Positions 45,358 through 53,788 of a DNA stretch of 64,000 nucleotides are shown here, one piece after another. The stretch is taken from the NCBI RefSeq assembly GCF_004348115.1, contig NZ_QPFB01000001.1:1434109-1498108 (forward strand). Reading direction: 5' to 3'. The notes under the pieces were generated by a model. That model did no database searches. It had not been told where the DNA came from and worked only from the letters and a program-made list of their open reading frames with translations. Source of the stretch: Stenotrophomonas sp. ATCM1_4. GTDB lineage: Bacteria > Pseudomonadota > Gammaproteobacteria > Xanthomonadales > Xanthomonadaceae. A program made the translations under genes and the position numbers. Positions within the stretch are counted from its first letter, which is position 1; each line of letters begins with the position of its first letter.

Positions 45358-45466
45358 ACAGGTCAGCACGGCACGTCCGCATTGACGCGCCAACGGTCCC
45401 ACTTCGGGTAAAACTCTCCCCGGCGCTGCAAGGCTGCACGCCGTCATCGCACAGGGAGAGAGAACC

Positions 45467-45883
45467 ATGTCCACCCCCCATCCGCCCGCGTCCAGCCGCC
45501 GACTGCACTGGATGCTCGCCGGCCTGCTGCTGCCGTTTACCGTGGGCGCGGCACCCCCTGGCCCACTCGGGACCATCAGCGATGTCCGGATCACCGGCCA
45601 GGGCGTGGAAACGCCCAGCGATGCGCCGCTATGCGAATCGTTCAAGCCCACCCCGCGCGAGGTCGTGGCGTTCTTCCGGCATGCGGTGGTGATCACGCCA
45701 CGCCAGGAGCACGACTATTTCCTGCATGGGCCCTGCTATGTCGAGGGCACGCTGCGCACGCGCTACGGGCAGTGGCGATGGCGCCTGCGCAACTTCGGCA
45801 CGGCCTCTGTCAGCGTGGACGGCGGCGAAGATGCCTTCCTGTTCGCCGACCCGCGCCAGGAATCCTCGCTGGGCGACGACTGA
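45467..45883 (+). CDS. Hypothetical exported protein
   Basis: A 138-residue protein with a signal peptide (LHWMLAGLLLPFTVGAAPPG). The mature domain includes DAPLCESFKPTPREVVAFFR, YFLHGPCYVEGTLRTRYGQW and an acidic end. Two Cys could form a disulfide. No family is recognised. GGGAGAG precedes the ATG. The following DUF4241 gene starts 82 bases later and may be co-transcribed. Confidence 0.78.
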   Translation: MSTPHPPASSRRLHWMLAGLLLPFTVGAAPPGPLGTISDVRITGQGVETPSDAPLCESFKPTPREVVAFFRHAVVITPRQEHDYFLHGPCYVEGTLRTRYGQWRWRLRNFGTASVSVDGGEDAFLFADPRQESSLGDD

Positions 45884-45965
45884 TGGCCCTGCCTGGCCTC
45901 GCCCGCATGGGCATCCATGGGTCGCCGGCGCGCTACGACACGCTACTGATTTCCGCGAGCATCAC

Positions 45966-47072
45966 ATGATGAAGAAATTGTTCGACCTGTTGACCGGCAA
46001 GCCGTCCTCACCCGCACCGGCGTCTGCCACCATCGCCCCGACGCCGGAAGCTCGGGTACGGGCCTTCATCCAGCACTGGCACCGGCAATGGACACATGCC
46101 CGTGAAACGATGGGCGACGACGTGGATTTCGGCCGCTGGCACAGCCTCGTTTCCGAAGCCGACCAGGCCCACTTCGACAGGGATTGCGGTTCCGGCACGA
46201 GCGATGCGTACGGCTCGGACCCGGACTTCGACCCGGCCACCACCGAGGTCATCGGGCAACGGATCGATGGTACGCAGGCGCAGGTGCATACGCGCCGCAA
46301 CGGCGCTGCCAGCACCCGCTATCACGTGTACGACCTGCGGCACGACGCCAATGGCGATTGGCGGATCAGCCAGGTGTTCACGCTCTTCGATCCACCCACC
46401 GCCCCGGTGATCAACGCCGCGCGGTATGCCGAACTGGGCACGCTCAGCACGGCGGATGCGCCGTTGACCGCACCCAACGATGACCTCGCGCTCGACGAGA
46501 ACCTGCTGTTCCGGGGCGATCGCCGCATCGAGCAGGACGACCTCCGTGGCCAGATCACCCAGCAGGTGATCGGTGAGATCGACATCCGCTCCGGCGTGTT
46601 GGCCATCAGCGATTTCGGCTATGGCTTCGATGACCTGCAGCCACTGGCGCGGCGGGCACCGCTGGGCCGCCATCCGGTGGAAACGGTGATGGTCGACCGC
46701 CGCGTGGCCGGCATCCGCATCCGCTTCGACCCGCACCGTCGCGCGGTTACCTGGAAGGCCGCGCGCACCCAGCACGGCACCGGCATCTATGGGGTGGACG
46801 CCGGCAACCTGGCGATCTTCGATGTCAGTGGGCTGCAGACGCTGAGCCACATCGCGCAGGAGCGCTGCTTCCGCCAGTGGTCAGGCGCAGGCAACGCGCG
46901 GACGTTGGCACTGGCCCACCCGGACGACTGCGTCATCACGCCCAGCGGCTACGGCGATGGCGCCTATCCGGCGTTCTGGGGCCTGGATGACAGCGGCACG
47001 CTGGTATCGCTGTACGTCGATTTCATGATCCTGATCGAGGAGCGCGACGCGGGCCGCTACGTCTCGCTCTGA
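45966..47072 (+). CDS. DUF4241 protein with an NTF2-like N-terminal region
   Basis: A 368-residue soluble protein. The C-terminal part (about 170-368) fits DUF4241: VAGIRIRFDPHRRAVTWKAA, GTGIYGVDAGNLAIFDV, CVITPSGYGDGAYPAFWGLD and LVSLYVDFMIL. The N-terminal part (about 25-150: ARVRAFIQHWHRQWTHARET, WRISQVFTLFD) looks like an NTF2-like cone, which often occurs in immunity or accessory proteins. No toxin partner is visible. The function is unknown. The start at 45966 has a second ATG next to it. Confidence 0.72.
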   Translation: MMKKLFDLLTGKPSSPAPASATIAPTPEARVRAFIQHWHRQWTHARETMGDDVDFGRWHSLVSEADQAHFDRDCGSGTSDAYGSDPDFDPATTEVIGQRIDGTQAQVHTRRNGAASTRYHVYDLRHDANGDWRISQVFTLFDPPTAPVINAARYAELGTLSTADAPLTAPNDDLALDENLLFRGDRRIEQDDLRGQITQQVIGEIDIRSGVLAISDFGYGFDDLQPLARRAPLGRHPVETVMVDRRVAGIRIRFDPHRRAVTWKAARTQHGTGIYGVDAGNLAIFDVSGLQTLSHIAQERCFRQWSGAGNARTLALAHPDDCVITPSGYGDGAYPAFWGLDDSGTLVSLYVDFMILIEERDAGRYVSL

Positions 47073-47188
47073 CCTGCCTTGCAGTTCCACTGCCCCTTCC
47101 CCTTGCTGGCGCAACGGGAGGGGCAGTTCGCCATGCACTGGCAACCCCCTCGCAGGAGAAGCCGGCGCATGCGAACGCAACCCGCGCC

Positions 47189-48052
47189 TCAGTACCCGTC
47201 TTCCTCGGCCGCGGCCTCGCGGCCCTGTTGCCGGATCAGGGCTTCCTCGCGTGCATCGTTGATCGCGTGGCGGACACTGTCCAGGTCCACCGCGCGCTCG
47301 TCGGGCGTGTACTGGCCACGCAACTCGGTCTCCGGCAGCAGGTCGCCGGCCTGGAACAACTCCCACATCTCCTCGCCGTACCAGGTATCGAGCAATTCGG
47401 GCGCCGAGCGCCCCAGGTAGGCGGTGAGGTTGTTGACGTCGCGCAGCAACATGGTGCGCGCGGCGTTGTTGCCGCCGGCGCTGACCACCTGCGGGAAGTC
47501 GATCACCACCGGGCCATCCGGGCCGACCAGCACGTTGTAGGGCGACAGGTCGCCGTGGATCAGGCCGCAGCACAGCATCAGCTTGACCTGCTGCACCAGC
47601 ACCGCGTGGAACTGGCGGGCCTGTTCGGCGGCCAGTTCCACCTCGCCCAGGCGCGCGGCGCTGAAGCCCTCGGCGTCGGTGACCAGTTCCATCACCAGCA
47701 CGCCGTGGAAATAGCCGTACGGCTCGGGCACCCGCAGGCCGGCCTCGCGCAGCTGGTACAGCGCGTCGACCTCGGTGTTCTTCCACGCCACTTCCTGCTG
47801 CTTGCGGCCGTACTTGCTGGCCTTGCCGATCGCGCGCGCCTCGCGGCTGCCGCGCACCTTGCGTCCTTCCTGGTACTGCACGCGCTGCTGGAAGCTGCGC
47901 TGGGCCATGTCCTTGTAGACCTTGGCGCAGCGCACGTCATCGCCGCTGCGCACGACGTAGACCGCCGCCTCCTTGCCGCTCTTCAGTGGGCGCAACACTT
48001 CGTCGATGACGCCATCGTCGATCAGGACCTGGAGTTGGGGGGGTGTCTTCAC
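47189..48052 (-). CDS. RIO-type serine/threonine protein kinase
   Basis: A 287-residue bacterial RIO kinase. LKSGKEAAVYVVRSGDDVRC AKVYK supplies the glycine-poor ATP loop and Lys; LIHGDLSPYNVLVGPDG is the catalytic loop (HGDxxxxN), and VVIDFPQVV replaces the DFG segment, as in the RIO family. The start is GTG at 48052. The tail is acidic. Bacterial members have poorly known substrates. Monocistronic, downstream of a long spacer from the GcdH-like gene. Confidence 0.9.
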   Translation of the reverse strand: MKTPPQLQVLIDDGVIDEVLRPLKSGKEAAVYVVRSGDDVRCAKVYKDMAQRSFQQRVQYQEGRKVRGSREARAIGKASKYGRKQQEVAWKNTEVDALYQLREAGLRVPEPYGYFHGVLVMELVTDAEGFSAARLGEVELAAEQARQFHAVLVQQVKLMLCCGLIHGDLSPYNVLVGPDGPVVIDFPQVVSAGGNNAARTMLLRDVNNLTAYLGRSAPELLDTWYGEEMWELFQAGDLLPETELRGQYTPDERAVDLDSVRHAINDAREEALIRQQGREAAAEEDGY

Positions 48053-48179
48053 GGGTTCTCGGTGCTGCCAACAGGAGTGAAATACGCCTGGCCACGTGTG
48101 CCAGGCGCGCCCATTGTCACCGATGGTAGGCGAGCGGGGCCGAGGTGGGTGTGACCGCCGTTGTCAGCCAGACATGGAA

Positions 48180-48200
48180 ACGGCCGGCAGGGCCGGCCGT
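48180..48200. terminator. Hairpin terminator of the acyl-CoA dehydrogenase gene
   Basis: A perfect eight-base stem ACGGCCGG/CCGGCCGT with a five-base loop, 22 bases after the stop at 48223 in the direction of that gene, followed on that strand by TTTCC. Confidence 0.6.
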
Positions 48201-48222
48201 CCGTGTCACGCAGCGCGCGCGT

Positions 48223-49395
48223 TCAGAACGCGTTGATGCCGGTCAACTCGCGGCCGATCACCAGCTGGTGCACGGTCTCGGTGCCTTCGTACGTGATCAC
48301 CGATTCCAGGTTCAGGGCATGCCGGATCGCACCGTGCTCGGTGGTGATGCCGGCACCGCCGAGCAGGTCACGACACTCGCGGGCGATGTCGATGGCCAGG
48401 CGGCAATTGTTCCACTTGGCCAGCGACACCTGCTGCGGCTGCATCTGCCCGGCGTCCTTCAGGCGGCCAAGCTGCAGCACCAGCAACTGCCCGGCGGTGA
48501 TGCGACGGGCCATGTCGGCCATCTTGATCTGCGCGCTCTGGGTGGCCGCGACCGGGCGGCCGAACAGGATCCGCTCCTTGGTGTAGGCCAGCACTTCGTC
48601 CAGGCAGGCGATGGCCGCGCCCAGCGGGCCCCAGGTGATGCCGTAGCGGGCCTGGGTCAGGCAGCCCAGCGGCCCCTTCAGGCCCTTCACGTTGGGCAGG
48701 CGGTTGGCATCGGGCACGCGCACGTTGTCGAAGAACAGGGCGCCGGTCACCGAGGCACGCAGGCTCATCTTGTGCTTGATCTCCTGGGCGGTGAAGCCCG
48801 GGGTGCCCTTCTCGATCACGAAGCCCTGCACGCCCTCCTCGGTGTTGGCCCAGACGATGGCGATGTCGGCCACCGAGCCGTTGGTGATCCACATCTTCGA
48901 ACCGTTGATGACCCAGTCCCCGCCACCCTTCACCGCGCGGGTCTTCATGCTGGCCGGGTCCGAGCCACCGTGCGCCTCGGTCAGGCCGAAGCAGCCGATC
49001 ACCTTGCCGCGCGCCATGTCCGGCAGCCAACGCAGGCGCTGCTCCTCCGAGCCGTAGGCGTAGATGGGGTACATGCACAGCGAGCTCTGCACCGACACGA
49101 AGCTGCGCAGGCCCGAATCACCGCGCTCCAGCTCCTGGCAGATCAGGCCGTAGCTGACACCGTTCAGCCCGGCGCCGCCGTACTGCTCCGGCAGCGTGCT
49201 GCCCAGCAGGCCCATCTCGGCGATCTCGGGGATCAGTTCGTTCGGGAAACGCCCCTGGTCGAAGCAGTCGCCGATGATCGGCAACACGCGCTCGTCGGTG
49301 AAGCGGGCGACCGAATCCTGCACGGCGCGCTCTTCCTCGCTCAGCAACGAACGCACATCGAACAAATCGTAGGGGTTCAGGGTCTTCAGGCTCAT
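48223..49395 (-). CDS. gcdH: Acyl-CoA dehydrogenase, glutaryl-CoA dehydrogenase type
   Basis: A 390-residue flavoprotein. CFGLTEAHGGSDPASMKTRA and WITNGSVADIAIVWA are the FAD blocks; ITYEGTETVHQLVIGRELTG contains the catalytic Glu of the GcdH group (TYEGT). GcdH oxidises and decarboxylates glutaryl-CoA to crotonyl-CoA in lysine and tryptophan breakdown. It is closer to GcdH than to short-chain acyl-CoA dehydrogenases by the RDSGLRSF-like SGLRSFVSVQSSL block. The ATG at 49395 is the family start. Confidence 0.88.
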   Translation of the reverse strand: MSLKTLNPYDLFDVRSLLSEEERAVQDSVARFTDERVLPIIGDCFDQGRFPNELIPEIAEMGLLGSTLPEQYGGAGLNGVSYGLICQELERGDSGLRSFVSVQSSLCMYPIYAYGSEEQRLRWLPDMARGKVIGCFGLTEAHGGSDPASMKTRAVKGGGDWVINGSKMWITNGSVADIAIVWANTEEGVQGFVIEKGTPGFTAQEIKHKMSLRASVTGALFFDNVRVPDANRLPNVKGLKGPLGCLTQARYGITWGPLGAAIACLDEVLAYTKERILFGRPVAATQSAQIKMADMARRITAGQLLVLQLGRLKDAGQMQPQQVSLAKWNNCRLAIDIARECRDLLGGAGITTEHGAIRHALNLESVITYEGTETVHQLVIGRELTGINAF

Positions 49396-49541
49396 TACGG
49401 TCTCTGGAAGGCGCATCCGCGCGCGGAAGGTAGGGATAAGGTAGTTCAATCGGGCGCGGAGGATTGCTGCAGGCGCACGCTCACCGGGCCTCTCGCTCGC
49501 TTCCATGCCCTTGCCCGGTGGCCAGCCCGCCCCTGCCCTGC

Positions 49542-49594
49542 GCAGCCAGCCCCTGCGCAGCCAGCCCCTGCACACCGGGCCTGCACACCGGGCT
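49542..49594. repeat. Short tandem repeats
   Basis: Two exact head-to-tail copies of GCAGCCAGCCCCTGC (49542-49571), followed by two near copies of ACACCGGGCCTGC (49572-49595). They lie in the 275-base gap between gcdH and the gene at 49671. Copy number is likely to vary between strains. Confidence 0.7.
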
Positions 49595-49670
49595 GCGGAT
49601 ACTTGGCCACGGGGGCGCGTCGGTCGATGCCGGCGCCGCTCCCGCCCAGGCAGTCAGGAGTGGTGCGGTA

Positions 49671-50252
49671 ATGCAGGGAACCCAAGGCAACACCGGCGCG
49701 CGCGGGACGATCACGGTCACCCTCAACGCACGCCTTCAACCGGTCCACCGGACAGAGCTGGAGGACGCATTCAACGATGCCTGCCAGCTTCACGGCATCC
49801 ATGCCGAGGTGATCGGCGGCGGCACCCTGCTGGCGTCCAGCGGCGAAGTGGCCAACTGCGACCTGCGGATCCGGGTGGATGACCTGGGCGGTGACAGCGT
49901 GCTCCTGATCCGGCGCCTGTTCGAGGCGATGCTGGCCCCGGTCGGCTCCAGCATCAGCCTGCCCGGCGGTGGCCCACGCATTCCATTTGGCGTGCACCAG
50001 GGCCTGGGCCTGTACCTCAATGGCACCGACCTGCCCGCCGAGGTCTACCAGACCTGCGACATCAACCACGTCCACGAGGAATGCATGCGCCGCCTGGAAG
50101 GCGTGGGCATGCTCAACAGCCACTGGCAGGGCCCCACCGAAGCCGCGCTGTACATGTACGGCGACAGCTTCGATCGCATGCACGCGGCCATCACGCCGCT
50201 GCTGGACAGCTACCCGCTGTGCCAGCGGTGCCGGGTCGAGCGCATCGCCTGA
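49671..50252 (+). CDS. Hypothetical protein
   Basis: A 193-residue soluble protein that I do not recognise. It has alternating strands and helices: TITVTLNARLQPVHRTELED, DACQLHGIHAEVIGG, DLRIRVDDLGGDSVLLIRRL, GLGLYLNGTDLPAEVYQT and LYMYGDSFDRMHAAITPLLD, possibly a duplicated alpha/beta fold. The C-terminal CQRCRVERIA is Cys-containing. GGAG lies 13 bases before the ATG at 49671. An in-frame extension to 49464 would translate the tandem repeats and is rejected. Confidence 0.72.
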   Translation: MQGTQGNTGARGTITVTLNARLQPVHRTELEDAFNDACQLHGIHAEVIGGGTLLASSGEVANCDLRIRVDDLGGDSVLLIRRLFEAMLAPVGSSISLPGGGPRIPFGVHQGLGLYLNGTDLPAEVYQTCDINHVHEECMRRLEGVGMLNSHWQGPTEAALYMYGDSFDRMHAAITPLLDSYPLCQRCRVERIA

Positions 50253-50409
50253 GCACGGCCCCCTTCACCGGCATGCCCCCGCTGACCCGATGGCAATGGC
50301 GCCCTGCCGGGGCATGGAGCACGCCTCGCTGGCATTCGCGCTGCTGATCGGCCAGGCCTCACTACGGCACCGACCAGTCATTTTGTCGATCGCGGACACC
50401 GCACGCCCG

Positions 50410-51079
50410 CTACGACATCTCCTCCTCGCCGCCGCGCCCGGCGCCATAGCCGAGCCCCGCCCCCATGCCGCCCATGCCGCCACCGCCACCCTTGCCTGCG
50501 CCGCCGGCCGCACCCTCCTTGTCCTTGCCGCCACCTTTTCCGCCACCGCCACTGGAGGTCGGGCGCGCCGGCCCCTGCTGCGGGATCGCCACGCTGGCCG
50601 GGATGGTGTCCAGATCGAGCACGCCCCGGATGAAGTCGCGCAGCGACACCACCAGTGCCGCGGTATGGATCGGCCGGCCCTGGACCATGTCGGTGGCCGC
50701 GCGCGCCGCCAACCGCACCTGTTCCTCGGTGCCGAGCAGGATGACGTCCGACAGGGCCGCCTCCACCGCATCGCGGATGCGCCGCGCCCGGTCGCCGGCC
50801 TCGCCGCCATCGATCGGCGGCAGCAACAGCGCGCCCTCGGCATCGGGGGTGGCCTGGCCTTGTGCCAACCCGGAGGCGCGTCGGCGGATCTCGCGCAGGT
50901 GGATAGGCGGCGATCAAGGTCTTGAGCCGCTCGTTGATCTGCCGGTTGGCTGCCTCGCGCTTCTGCTGCACTACCTGCATCACCAGCAGGCGGATGCCCA
51001 CGCCGATCAGGGTGATGATCGCCAGGCCCACCAGGGTGGAAAGCAGGCCCTGCCACGAGCTGAAATCCAGGCCGCGCAT
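50410..51079 (-). pseudogene. Frameshifted membrane protein with Gly-rich tail
   Basis: Two frames together make one plausible protein. From the ATG at 51079, a membrane helix and coiled segment read FSSWQGLLSTLVGLAIITLI ... NRQINERLKTLIAAY. Near 50902 the frame must shift by one base to continue HLREIRRRASGLAQGQ, DRARRIRDAVEAALSDVILL and LRDFIRGVLDLDTIPA, ending in a Gly/Lys-rich tail. Uncorrected, the first frame gives unlikely Arg/Pro-rich sequence. It is either a real frameshift, perhaps with a small deletion, or a sequencing error. The family is of unknown function. Confidence 0.65.
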
Positions 51080-51220
51080 CCGTCATCCATTGCTGCAGGC
51101 GCACATCGGCGCGCCGGGATGTCCATCCTACTGGCAGCAGGCCGTGGCGGGCGCGATGGACAGACACGATGACAATCGAACGCGGTAAGGTGTCGCACTT
51201 CTCTACACCAGATCGTTCAG

Positions 51221-52597
51221 ATGTCCGCCAATTCCACCGCCCCGGCCAGTGCGCCGTCGCAGAATCTGGAACGCGCGCTCAAGCCGCGCCAGCTGATCAT
51301 GATGGGACTGGGCAGCGCCATCGGCGCCGGCCTGTTCCTGGGCTCGGGCGTCGGCATCCACGCCGCTGGCCCGGCCGTGCTGATCTCCTACCTGGTCGCC
51401 GGCACCCTGGTGATCATCATGATGCACGCGATGGGCGAGATGGCCGCCGCGCGCCCCACCAGCGGCGCGTTCTCGGTCTACGCGGCCGACGCACTCGGCC
51501 CGACCGCCGGTGCCACCGTGGGCTGGCTGTGGTGGGCGCAGCTGGTGGTGGTGATCGCCGCCGAATCGGTTGGCGCGGCCGGCCTGCTCAAGACGATATG
51601 GCCGGAGCTGTCGGTGCCTCTGGTATCGCTGGCCTTCATGGTGGTGTTCACCATCATCAACCTGATGGGCGTGCGCAACTACGGCGAGTTCGAGTTCTGG
51701 TTCGCCATCCTCAAGGTCGGCGCGATCATCGGCTTCATCCTGATCGGCATCGCCCTGCTGTGCGGCCTGCTACCCAACGTGCCATCGCCGGGCCTGTCCA
51801 ACATCACCGGCCATGGCGGCTTCATGCCCAAGGGCCTGGCCGGCATCGGCGCGGCCTTGCTGGTGGTGGTGTTCGCCTTCGGCGGCACCGAGATCGTGGC
51901 CGTCGCCGCGGCCGAAACCCAGGACCCGGAGCGCAGCCTGGCCCGCGCCATCCGCACCGTGGCCTGGCGCATCCTGGTGTTCTACATCGGCTCGATCGGC
52001 GTGATCATCGCCGTGGTGCCATGGACCAGCGATGCGCTGCGCTCCCCGTTCGCCGCGGTGCTGCAGGTGGCCAACATCCCCGGCGCGGCCACCGCGATCA
52101 CGCTGATCGCGGTGATCGCCCTGCTCTCGGCGCTCAATGCCAACCTCTACGGTGCCTCGCGGATGATGTACTCGCTGGCCTCGCGTGGCGAAGCACCGCG
52201 CTGGCTGGGCCGCACCAACGCCCGCCAGGTGCCGCTGATCGCGGTGCTGGCCAGCGTGCTGTTCGGTTTCGGCGCGACCGTGCTGGAGCTGCTGTACCCG
52301 GACAAGGTGCTGCCGGTGCTGCTCAACGTGGTCGGCTCGACCTGCCTGCTGGTGTGGACCCTGACCCTGGTCTCGCAGTTGATCCTGCGCCGCCGCGCCG
52401 AACGCAACGGCACCCCGTTGCCATTCAGGATGGCCGGTTTCCCCTACCTGACGTTGCTGGCGCTGGCCATCCTCGCGCTGATCTTCGCGCTGCTGCTGAG
52501 CACCCCGGAGACCCGCCTGCAGTTCCTGTCGATGGCCGTGTTCACCGCCTTCATCGCGCTGTGCAGCGGCCTGGCACGGCGCCTACGCCGCGCCTGA
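51221..52597 (+). CDS. Amino-acid permease (APC superfamily)
   Basis: A 458-residue transporter with 12 predicted helices. LERALKPRQLIMMGLGSAIG and AGLFLGSGVGIHAAGPAVLI form the first helix with the conserved G-S-A-I-G-A-G-L-F loop; VVFAFGGTEIVAVAAAET is the helix 6 region with the family Glu, and SALNANLYGASRMMYSLA follows. It fits the AAT family (GabP, AnsP, CycA, ProY group). The amino acid transported cannot be read. A terminator follows. Confidence 0.92.
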   Translation: MSANSTAPASAPSQNLERALKPRQLIMMGLGSAIGAGLFLGSGVGIHAAGPAVLISYLVAGTLVIIMMHAMGEMAAARPTSGAFSVYAADALGPTAGATVGWLWWAQLVVVIAAESVGAAGLLKTIWPELSVPLVSLAFMVVFTIINLMGVRNYGEFEFWFAILKVGAIIGFILIGIALLCGLLPNVPSPGLSNITGHGGFMPKGLAGIGAALLVVVFAFGGTEIVAVAAAETQDPERSLARAIRTVAWRILVFYIGSIGVIIAVVPWTSDALRSPFAAVLQVANIPGAATAITLIAVIALLSALNANLYGASRMMYSLASRGEAPRWLGRTNARQVPLIAVLASVLFGFGATVLELLYPDKVLPVLLNVVGSTCLLVWTLTLVSQLILRRRAERNGTPLPFRMAGFPYLTLLALAILALIFALLLSTPETRLQFLSMAVFTAFIALCSGLARRLRRA

Positions 52598-52621
52598 CCG
52601 TACCCAAAAAGGCCGTTGACG

Positions 52622-52648
52622 AGCCCGCCGCATCGGCGGGCTTGTTTT
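52622..52648 (+). terminator. Intrinsic terminator of the permease gene
   Basis: A nine-base stem AGCCCGCCG/CGGCGGGCT with a three-base loop, followed by TGTTTT, 25 bases after the permease stop. Confidence 0.85.
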
Positions 52649-52691
52649 GCCGGCCGACTGACGGCAGGCTTCGCGCATCCGAGGCCCCGTC

Positions 52692-53276
52692 ATGTCCCCC
52701 GATCCCCGCGTCGACGCCTACATCGCCAACGCCGCCGATTTCGCGCAACCCATCCTGCGCGAGATCCGGGCACGCGTGCACGCCGGTTGCAGCCAGGCCG
52801 AGGAAGCCATCAAGTGGGGCATGCCCAGCTTCCTGTACAAGGGCAAGCTGCTGTGCGGGATGGCCGCTTTCAAGGCGCATGCCACGCTGGGCTTCTGGCA
52901 ACGCCAGGCCGGCCCGGGCGACAACACCGAGGCCATGGGCCAGTACGGGCGCCTGCAGCACGCCCGGGACCTGCCGGACAAGCGCGCGTTCGCCGCACAA
53001 CTGCGCGAGGGCATGCGCCGCATCGACAGCGGCGTGAAGGCCCCGCGGCGTGCGCCGCGGGCCGCCCTGCCGATACCGCCGGCCTTCGCCCAGGCGCTGG
53101 CCGCGGCCCCACAGGCCCAGGCCGCCTTCGACGGCTTCGCCCCCGGCTACCAGCGCGACTACCTGGAGTGGATCGGCGAGGCCAAGCGCGAAACCACCCG
53201 GCAACAACGCATCACCCAGGCCATCGCGTGGTTATCCGATGGCAAGCACCGCAACTGGAAGCACGAGAAGCATTGA
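52692..53276 (+). CDS. YdeI-like protein (DUF1801 plus OmdA-type tail)
   Basis: A 194-residue protein. The first part matches DUF1801 (ILREIRARVHAGCSQAEEAI KWGMPSFLYKGKLLCGMAAF), a YdhG-like fold. The second part (IPPAFAQALAAAPQAQAAFD GFAPGYQRDYLEWIGEAKR) matches the OmdA/YdeI bacteriocin-protection C-terminal domain, ending in basic residues. The molecular function is unknown. Its start is 95 bases after the permease. Confidence 0.85.
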   Translation: MSPDPRVDAYIANAADFAQPILREIRARVHAGCSQAEEAIKWGMPSFLYKGKLLCGMAAFKAHATLGFWQRQAGPGDNTEAMGQYGRLQHARDLPDKRAFAAQLREGMRRIDSGVKAPRRAPRAALPIPPAFAQALAAAPQAQAAFDGFAPGYQRDYLEWIGEAKRETTRQQRITQAIAWLSDGKHRNWKHEKH

Positions 53277-53339
53277 CGCAGGACGCGCCAGAGATTCCAC
53301 TTCACCCGAAATCACGACCCCCAGCCCTACCGTCCCCCC

Positions 53340-53609
53340 ATGATCGACCAAGAAGCCCTCATCCAGCGCGCCATCGACCCGTCATCCGTCAAGCTGGAAG
53401 GCACGCTGACCAATCCGCCGTCCTTCGGCGTGTACGCCATCGATGCCGATGACGGCAGCACGCACTACCGCTTCGGCAGCCACCCGGTGCGCATGCACGA
53501 ACTGGAAGACAAGTTCGGCGGCTGCGAGCTGGAATACCTGTTCCTCGCGCGCGAGGACGCCGCGGCGATGACCGCGGCATTGAACCGCCCGGAAGACGAG
53601 GAAGGCTGA
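53340..53609 (+). CDS. Small hypothetical protein
   Basis: An 89-residue acidic protein: MIDQEALIQRAIDPSSVKLE, SFGVYAIDADDGSTHYRFGS and LEDKFGGCELEYLFLARED. It looks like one small alpha/beta domain of unknown family. It stands alone, and a partial intergenic repeat follows. Confidence 0.72.
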   Translation: MIDQEALIQRAIDPSSVKLEGTLTNPPSFGVYAIDADDGSTHYRFGSHPVRMHELEDKFGGCELEYLFLAREDAAAMTAALNRPEDEEG

Positions 53610-53639
53610 GCAACGGGGACGACGCCGGGCGCACTGGCT

Positions 53640-53745
53640 TCCCCTCACCCCTGCCTGCGGCACAAGGCAGGGGGTCGTCCATGCGAACGGCCGGTCCACT
53701 GCAGTACCGCAATTGCCCCTCGCTTGTGCGGCAGGCATAGGGGAA
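53640..53745. repeat. Partial intergenic repeat of the CCCTTG family
   Basis: CCCCTCACCCCTGCCTGCGG with CACAAGGCAGGGGGTCGTCC forms one arm pair; a second weaker arm TTGTGCGGCAGGCATAGGGG ends the block. It lies between convergent genes. Confidence 0.5.
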
Positions 53746-53788
53746 AGGGGCAAGTGCCACCGTCAAGCCCCTCGAACCCCAACCCCGG

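Noticed and set aside
45726..45965. 80-codon N-terminal extension of the DUF4241 protein
   Set aside because: It overlaps the end of the preceding exported protein in another frame and has an Ala/Arg-rich composition.
49542..49594. CRISPR-like repeats
   Set aside because: The repeats are directly adjacent 15- and 13-base units with no spacers.
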